A stretch of 64,000 nucleotides of DNA from contig NZ_JARXVF010000002.1 in NCBI RefSeq assembly GCF_029892515.1, forward strand, positions 372,001-436,000. Reading direction: 5' to 3'. Source of the DNA: Pseudaminobacter soli (ex Li et al. 2025). Lineage in GTDB: Bacteria; Pseudomonadota; Alphaproteobacteria; Rhizobiales; Rhizobiaceae. Position 1 is the first letter of the stretch. Each line of letters begins with the position of its first letter. The notes under the pieces were generated by a model that did not search any database, was not told the DNA's origin, and saw only the letters and a list, made by a program, of their open reading frames with translations. This document shows, in pieces, positions 59,369 through 64,000 of this stretch. Both the position numbers and the translations under genes were made by a program.

Positions 59369-62300
59369 TCATTCACCCGGCTGGGGCCTAGACTGTTGCG
59401 CCGAAGGCACGCGCACCCCCCGAATCCAGAAGCGGAACCGGTCGATGTAGATGTAGACGACGGGCGTGGTGTAGAGGGTCAGCATCTGGCTGAAGATCAG
59501 GCCGCCCACGATCGCAATGCCGAGCGGCTGACGCAGTTCGCTGCCTTCGCCGAAGCCGATCGCCAACGGGATGGCGCCGAAGAGTGCCGCCACCGTCGTC
59601 ATCATGATCGGGCGGAAGCGCAGCAGACAGGCTTGGTAGATGGCGTCGTGTGCCGACTTGTTTTCATTGCGCTCGGCGTCGAGCGCAAAGTCGATCATCA
59701 TGATGGCGTTCTTCTTCACGATGCCGATCAACAGGATCACGCCGATCAATGCCATCACGCTGAACTCGATATTGAAGAGCGATAGTGCCAGCAATGCACC
59801 GACGCCTGCAGAGGGCAGCGTGGACAGGATGGTCAGCGGGTGGGCGTAGCTCTCATAGAGGATGCCAAGCACCACATAGACCGCGAGCAGTGCGGCGAGG
59901 ATAAGCAGCGGCTGGTTGGCGAGCGATTCCTGGAAGACGCGGGCCGTTCCCTGGTAGCTGCCGTGTATCGACGACGGCATGCCGATGCGGGCCTTGGCCG
60001 CGTCTATGGCCGCAACCGCATCGCTCAGCGCGACGCCGGGAGCCAGGTTGAAAGAGATCGTGGTTGCCACGAACAGGCCCTGATGATTGACGGCGAGCGG
60101 CGTGCTGCCTGGCCCGTATTTCGCCACCGATGACAGCGGCACCATGGTTTCGACATGGGTGCTCACGGCGGACCCAGTCGAGGCGACCGTCTTGCCTGTC
60201 GCTCCGATCGAGTTGGTTGCCTGGTTGCGCGCTGCGTCGGCGGCAATTGCGGCCGCGCTGTTGGATCGGCTGGGCGACGCGAAGGTGCCAGCGACCGCAT
60301 TGGTCGCCTGCGAGCCGCCGACCGAGCCGCCCGCGGTGCTGACGAAGACCTGCTTCAGCGTCTCGGGGTTCTCCCAGTATTCCGGGGCCACCTCCATGAC
60401 GACATGATACTGGTTGCGCGCCACATAGATGGTCGAGACCTGGCGCTGCCCGAAAGCGTCATAGAGGGTGTTGTCGATCTGGCTGACGGTGATGCCGAGG
60501 CGGGCGGCCGTATCGCGGTCGATCTCGACATTGGCCTCGAGACCCTTGTTCTGCTGGTCGCTGTTGACGTCGGTCAGTTTCGGCTCGGCCTGCAGCGCCG
60601 CCGTAAGCTTCGGCGCCCATTCCAGCAGGTCCGCGAAAGTGTCGCCCTGCAACGTGTACTGGTATTGCGCATTGGACTGGCGGCCACCGACGCGGATGTC
60701 CTGAACGGCCTGCAGGATGAGGGTGGCGCCCGGTACGACCGCAAGTTCACGCCGCAAGCGGCCGATCACCTGGTCTGCTGAAATCTTGCGTTCGGCCAGC
60801 GGTTTCAGCGCGACGAACATGAAACCGGAATTGGTCTGTCCGCCGCCAGTGAAGCCCACCGCCGTATCGACCGCCGGGTCGTTCTTCACGATGTCGACAA
60901 ACTGAGCGAGCTTCTGTTGCATGAGCTGGAACGAGATGGCCTGGTCGGCCTGGATGGAGCCGACGAGCCGCCCGGTATCCTGCTGTGGGAAGAAGCCTTT
61001 GGGTACGGTTACATAGAGATAGCAGCTGAGACCGATTGTGGTCAGCAGCACCGTGAGGATCAGGCGGGGCCGGTCCAACGCCCATCCAAGCGATCTGCGA
61101 TAGCCTTCCAGCATGCCGTCGAAGATGCGCTCGCTGAACCGATAGATCAGGCCATGCTTGCGGTCGCGCTCGCTTCTCAGGAGGATCGAACACATCATCG
61201 GGGTGGTGGTGAGCGATATCACGAGTGAAACGAGGATCGCGGTGGAAAGCGTCACCGCGAACTCGCGGAACAGACGCCCGATCAGGCCTCCCATCAGCAG
61301 GATTGGGATGAACACGGCAATCAGCGAGATGCTCATGGACAGCACCGTGAAGCCGACCTCCTGCGACCCCTTGATGGCGGCGGCCTTGGGAGACATTCCA
61401 GCCGATATGTGCCGGGAGATGTTTTCGAGCACGACGATGGCATCGTCGACAACGAAGCCTGTGGCGACCGTCAGCGCCATGAGCGACAGGTTATCGAGGC
61501 TGTAGCCCAGTAGATACATGACCCCCAAAGTGCCCACCAGCGACACGGGAACCGCCACGATGGGAATGAGCGTCGCGCGCGGTTCGCGCAGGAAGGCAAA
61601 GACCACAAGGATCACGAGCCCGATGGCGATCATCAGGGTTTGCTCGACCTCCTTCAGAGAGGCGCGGATGGTCGTCGAGCGGTCGACTGCGAGCGCAAGG
61701 TCGATGGCCGGCGAGATAGATGCCCGCAAGGTGGGCATCAAAGCCTTCACCCTGTCGACCGTAGCGATGATGTTTGCGTTCGGCGAGCGGTAGACGATGA
61801 TCAGCACTGCCGGCTTGCCGTTGGCAAGGCCGGCGTTGCGGATGTTCTCGACAGAATCGGAAACCTCGCCGACGTCCGAAAGCCTTACCGGCGCGCCGTT
61901 GCGATAGGCCACGATCAGAGAGCGGTAGGCATCGGCCTGGTTTGCCTGGTCGTTTGCATAGATTTGGAAGCGTTGGGTTCCCGCATCGATGGCGCCCTTG
62001 GGGCTGTGGGCGTTGGCTGAACCAAGCGCTGCCCGGATATCCTCCAGTCCAATGCCGTATTTGTAGAGCGCCTGCGGATTAAGCTCGACGCGCACGGCAG
62101 GCAGCGAACTGCCGCTGACGATGACCTCGCCTATGCCGTCGACCTGCGACAGCTTTTGCGCCAGCACGGTGCTGGCGGCGTCGTAGATCTGGCCTCTGGT
62201 CAGCGTGTCCGAGGTGAGCGAAAGCACGAGGATGGGCGCGTCGGCCGGATTGACCTTCTTGTAGGTCGGGTTCTGCCGCAGGCTGCTCGGAAGGTCCGCG

Positions 62301-62647
62301 CGGGCTGCATTGATTGCGGCCTGCACATCGCGTGCGGCGCCGTCGATGTCGCGGTCGAGCCCGAATTGGAGGGTGATCCGGGTGTTGCCCACCGTGCTGG
62401 CCGACGTCATCTCGTTGACGTCGGCGATTTCCCCCAGATGCCGTTCCAGAGGGCTTGCCACGGTCGTCGCGACGATCTCCGGACTGGCGCCCGGTAGTGT
62501 TGCCTGCACCGAAATGACCGGAAAATCGACCTGGGGCAGTGGCGCTACTGGCAGCAGCGGAAAGGCCACCATCCCGGTCATCAGCAGGCCGAAGGTCAGA
62601 AGCGTGGTGGCGACTGGACGCCGGATGAACGGGGCCGAAAGGTTCAT
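59369..62647 (-). CDS. RND efflux pump, MdtC-like, with an unusual Ala/Ser-rich insert
   Basis: 1092 residues with twelve membrane segments in two halves. [20 protein letters not shown] start; [16 protein letters not shown] in TM4 carries the two proton-relay Asp residues; [13 protein letters not shown] begins the second half. Between about residues 769 and 833, in the second periplasmic domain, is a low-complexity Ala/Ser/Thr/Asn stretch ([15 protein letters not shown] and onward) that standard MdtB/MdtC proteins lack. It overlaps the preceding pump gene by 4 nt, as in mdtBC, where the two pumps form a mixed trimer. Confidence 0.93.
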   Translation of the reverse strand: MNLSAPFIRRPVATTLLTFGLLMTGMVAFPLLPVAPLPQVDFPVISVQATLPGASPEIVATTVASPLERHLGEIADVNEMTSASTVGNTRITLQFGLDRDIDGAARDVQAAINAARADLPSSLRQNPTYKKVNPADAPILVLSLTSDTLTRGQIYDAASTVLAQKLSQVDGIGEVIVSGSSLPAVRVELNPQALYKYGIGLEDIRAALGSANAHSPKGAIDAGTQRFQIYANDQANQADAYRSLIVAYRNGAPVRLSDVGEVSDSVENIRNAGLANGKPAVLIIVYRSPNANIIATVDRVKALMPTLRASISPAIDLALAVDRSTTIRASLKEVEQTLMIAIGLVILVVFAFLREPRATLIPIVAVPVSLVGTLGVMYLLGYSLDNLSLMALTVATGFVVDDAIVVLENISRHISAGMSPKAAAIKGSQEVGFTVLSMSISLIAVFIPILLMGGLIGRLFREFAVTLSTAILVSLVISLTTTPMMCSILLRSERDRKHGLIYRFSERIFDGMLEGYRRSLGWALDRPRLILTVLLTTIGLSCYLYVTVPKGFFPQQDTGRLVGSIQADQAISFQLMQQKLAQFVDIVKNDPAVDTAVGFTGGGQTNSGFMFVALKPLAERKISADQVIGRLRRELAVVPGATLILQAVQDIRVGGRQSNAQYQYTLQGDTFADLLEWAPKLTAALQAEPKLTDVNSDQQNKGLEANVEIDRDTAARLGITVSQIDNTLYDAFGQRQVSTIYVARNQYHVVMEVAPEYWENPETLKQVFVSTAGGSVGGSQATNAVAGTFASPSRSNSAAAIAADAARNQATNSIGATGKTVASTGSAVSTHVETMVPLSSVAKYGPGSTPLAVNHQGLFVATTISFNLAPGVALSDAVAAIDAAKARIGMPSSIHGSYQGTARVFQESLANQPLLILAALLAVYVVLGILYESYAHPLTILSTLPSAGVGALLALSLFNIEFSVMALIGVILLIGIVKKNAIMMIDFALDAERNENKSAHDAIYQACLLRFRPIMMTTVAALFGAIPLAIGFGEGSELRQPLGIAIVGGLIFSQMLTLYTTPVVYIYIDRFRFWIRGVRVPSAQQSRPQPGE

Positions 62648-64000
62648 GGCGCTGCATCCGCGCTGCGCCCTTCGGGATAGTCAGGTTCGGCGCCCTGCAG
62701 GCGGGCCGAAAGGCGGTCGAACCAGAGATAGATCACCGGCGTGGTGAACAGCGTCAAAAGCTGGCTCAGCAGGAGGCCGCCGACGATGGTGACGCCCAGC
62801 GGGTGGCGCAGCTCGGAGCCAACGCCAGTGCCCAGCATTAGCGGCAGCGCGCCGAGAATTGCCGCCAGCGTCGTCATCAGGATCGGGCGGAAGCGCAGCA
62901 GGCAGGCCTGGTAGATTGCCTCTCGCGGCGACTTGCCTTCGTTGCGTTGCGCATCGAGCGCGAAGTCGATCATCATGATCGCGTTCTTCTTGACGATGCC
63001 GATCAGGAGGATGATGCCGATGATCGAGATGATGGTCAGGTCTTCGCCCGCGATCATCAGGGCCAGCAGGGCGCCGATGCCGGCGGAGGGCAGGGTCGAC
63101 AGAATGGTGATCGGGTGGATGAAGCTCTCATAGAGCACGCCCAGAACGATGTAGACCGTCACGATTGCCGCAAGCACCAGGAACAGCTGATTGCTGAGCG
63201 AGGCCTGGAACGCGCGCGCGGCGCCCTGGAAGGTCGTGATCATGCTGAGCGGCATGTCGATATCGGCCTGGGCCCGGTTGATTGCGGCGACTGCCTCGCC
63301 CAGCGACACGCCCGGCGCCAGGTTGAATGACACCGTTGTAGCCGGGAACTGCCCCATATGGGTGATTTGCAGCGGCGCCGTCTGGACATGGGTCTTGGCC
63401 ACGACCGAAAGCTGGATAGGCGCGCCGCCTGTCGCGGTCGGCAGGTAGATCGACGACAGCGAGCTAAGCGACTGCTGCAGTGACGGATCAGCCTCCAGGA
63501 TGACGCGGTACTGGTTGGAAGTGCTGAATATCGTCGAGACGATGCGCTGCCCGAAGGCGTCGTAGAGGGCGTTGTCTACGGTGGCGGGGGTGACGCCGAA
63601 ACGCGCGGCCTGGTCGCGATCGATGTCGACAAAGACCGCCAGTCCGCTCTGCGCGAGGTCGCTGGTCACGTCGGCCAGTTGCGGCAGGCTTCTCAGCTTG
63701 TCGATCAGCTTCGGAGTCCATTCCGCGAGTTCGTCGGCGTTCGCGTCCTGAAGCACGAATTGATACTGCGTCCGGCTGACCGTGCCGTCGATCGACAGGT
63801 CCTGCACCGGCTGCATGTAAAGCGTGATCCCCGCAAGCGAGGCCGTGCTTTCCTTTAGCCGATTGATGATGGTGGTGATGTCGGCGGTGCGCTCTTCATG
63901 CGACTTCAGATTGATCAGGATGCGGCCGACATTCGGCGTCGTGTTGGTGCCGTCGACACCGATGAAGGACGACAGGCTTTCGACGTCCGGGTCCTTGAGG
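62644..64000 (-). CDS. RND efflux pump, MdtB-like (cut by the window edge)
   Basis: The C-terminal 451 residues of a second RND pump; the frame stays open to the last base of the window. It reads [22 protein letters not shown] near the edge, then the porter domain, TMs 8-12 ([42 protein letters not shown]) and the usual end. No Ala/Ser-rich insert, unlike its neighbour. By analogy with mdtABC the missing upstream gene should be the membrane-fusion protein. Confidence 0.92.
   Translation of the reverse strand, partial: LKDPDVESLSSFIGVDGTNTTPNVGRILINLKSHEERTADITTIINRLKESTASLAGITLYMQPVQDLSIDGTVSRTQYQFVLQDANADELAEWTPKLIDKLRSLPQLADVTSDLAQSGLAVFVDIDRDQAARFGVTPATVDNALYDAFGQRIVSTIFSTSNQYRVILEADPSLQQSLSSLSSIYLPTATGGAPIQLSVVAKTHVQTAPLQITHMGQFPATTVSFNLAPGVSLGEAVAAINRAQADIDMPLSMITTFQGAARAFQASLSNQLFLVLAAIVTVYIVLGVLYESFIHPITILSTLPSAGIGALLALMIAGEDLTIISIIGIILLIGIVKKNAIMMIDFALDAQRNEGKSPREAIYQACLLRFRPILMTTLAAILGALPLMLGTGVGSELRHPLGVTIVGGLLLSQLLTLFTTPVIYLWFDRLSARLQGAEPDYPEGRSADAAP

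Overview
The window looks like a chromosomal segment of an alphaproteobacterium of the order Rhizobiales, most likely Mesorhizobium or a close relative. This is inferred from the high GC content, the nadQ-nadABC arrangement, GGAAC-N16-CGTT promoters of the EcfG general-stress-response type, a RIME-like palindromic element, and many typical rhizobial small stress proteins. I see no tRNA, rRNA, CRISPR array or intact insertion sequence.

Region 1 (about 1-19.9 kb, plus 29.9-31.4 kb) is an accessory, stress-related region. It holds small secreted or membrane proteins: three glycine-rich paralogues, DUF1236, DUF4142, a cupredoxin, an L,D-transpeptidase, two YeaQ/YmgE-type proteins (one of them further right at 55.7 kb), DUF883-like and Thivi_2564-like proteins and a PRC-barrel protein. 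Phosphate/polyphosphate genes (CYTH-CHAD pair, a frameshifted PPK2) and an Nramp-related transporter are also present. It carries several gene remnants: Ku, creatinase, glutamate decarboxylase, an Nramp 3' end and a frameshifted small gene. Between the genes lie at least a dozen compact units made of a promoter, 60-95 nt, and a GC-rich hairpin with a T-tract. They look like unannotated small RNA genes. Some have EcfG-type promoters; others have a recurring CCCGAC(A/C)TGAC-N17-CTA promoter. Several are duplicated within the window.

Region 2 (20-29.9 kb) is orderly core metabolism. nadQ-nadA-nadB-nadC (de novo NAD synthesis) has a strong inverted-repeat operator upstream of nadA. A separate ABC importer operon (ATPase, binding protein, two permeases) ends in its own LacI-type regulator.

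Region 3 (31.4-55.5 kb) is an amino-acid and peptide uptake and catabolism block. It contains a patatin-like lipoprotein, an Lrp regulator divergent from a 1017-residue kinase / M23-like / class III aminotransferase fusion, a dipeptide-type ABC transporter with a creatininase-family amidase and a deacetylase, a MarR regulator with a peptide-binding protein, an isoaspartyl peptidase, arginase plus ornithine cyclodeaminase under a divergent Lrp regulator, and a His/Arg-type ABC transporter whose binding protein is 3.6 kb away from its permeases. A 16-bp palindrome shared by the binding-protein promoter and the iclR start region links the two.

Region 4 (55.5-64 kb) holds a YeaQ-type protein, a Crp/Fnr regulator, an orphan Rieske protein, and a tripartite RND efflux system (two inner-membrane pumps, one running off the right edge, and a NodT-type outer-membrane lipoprotein).
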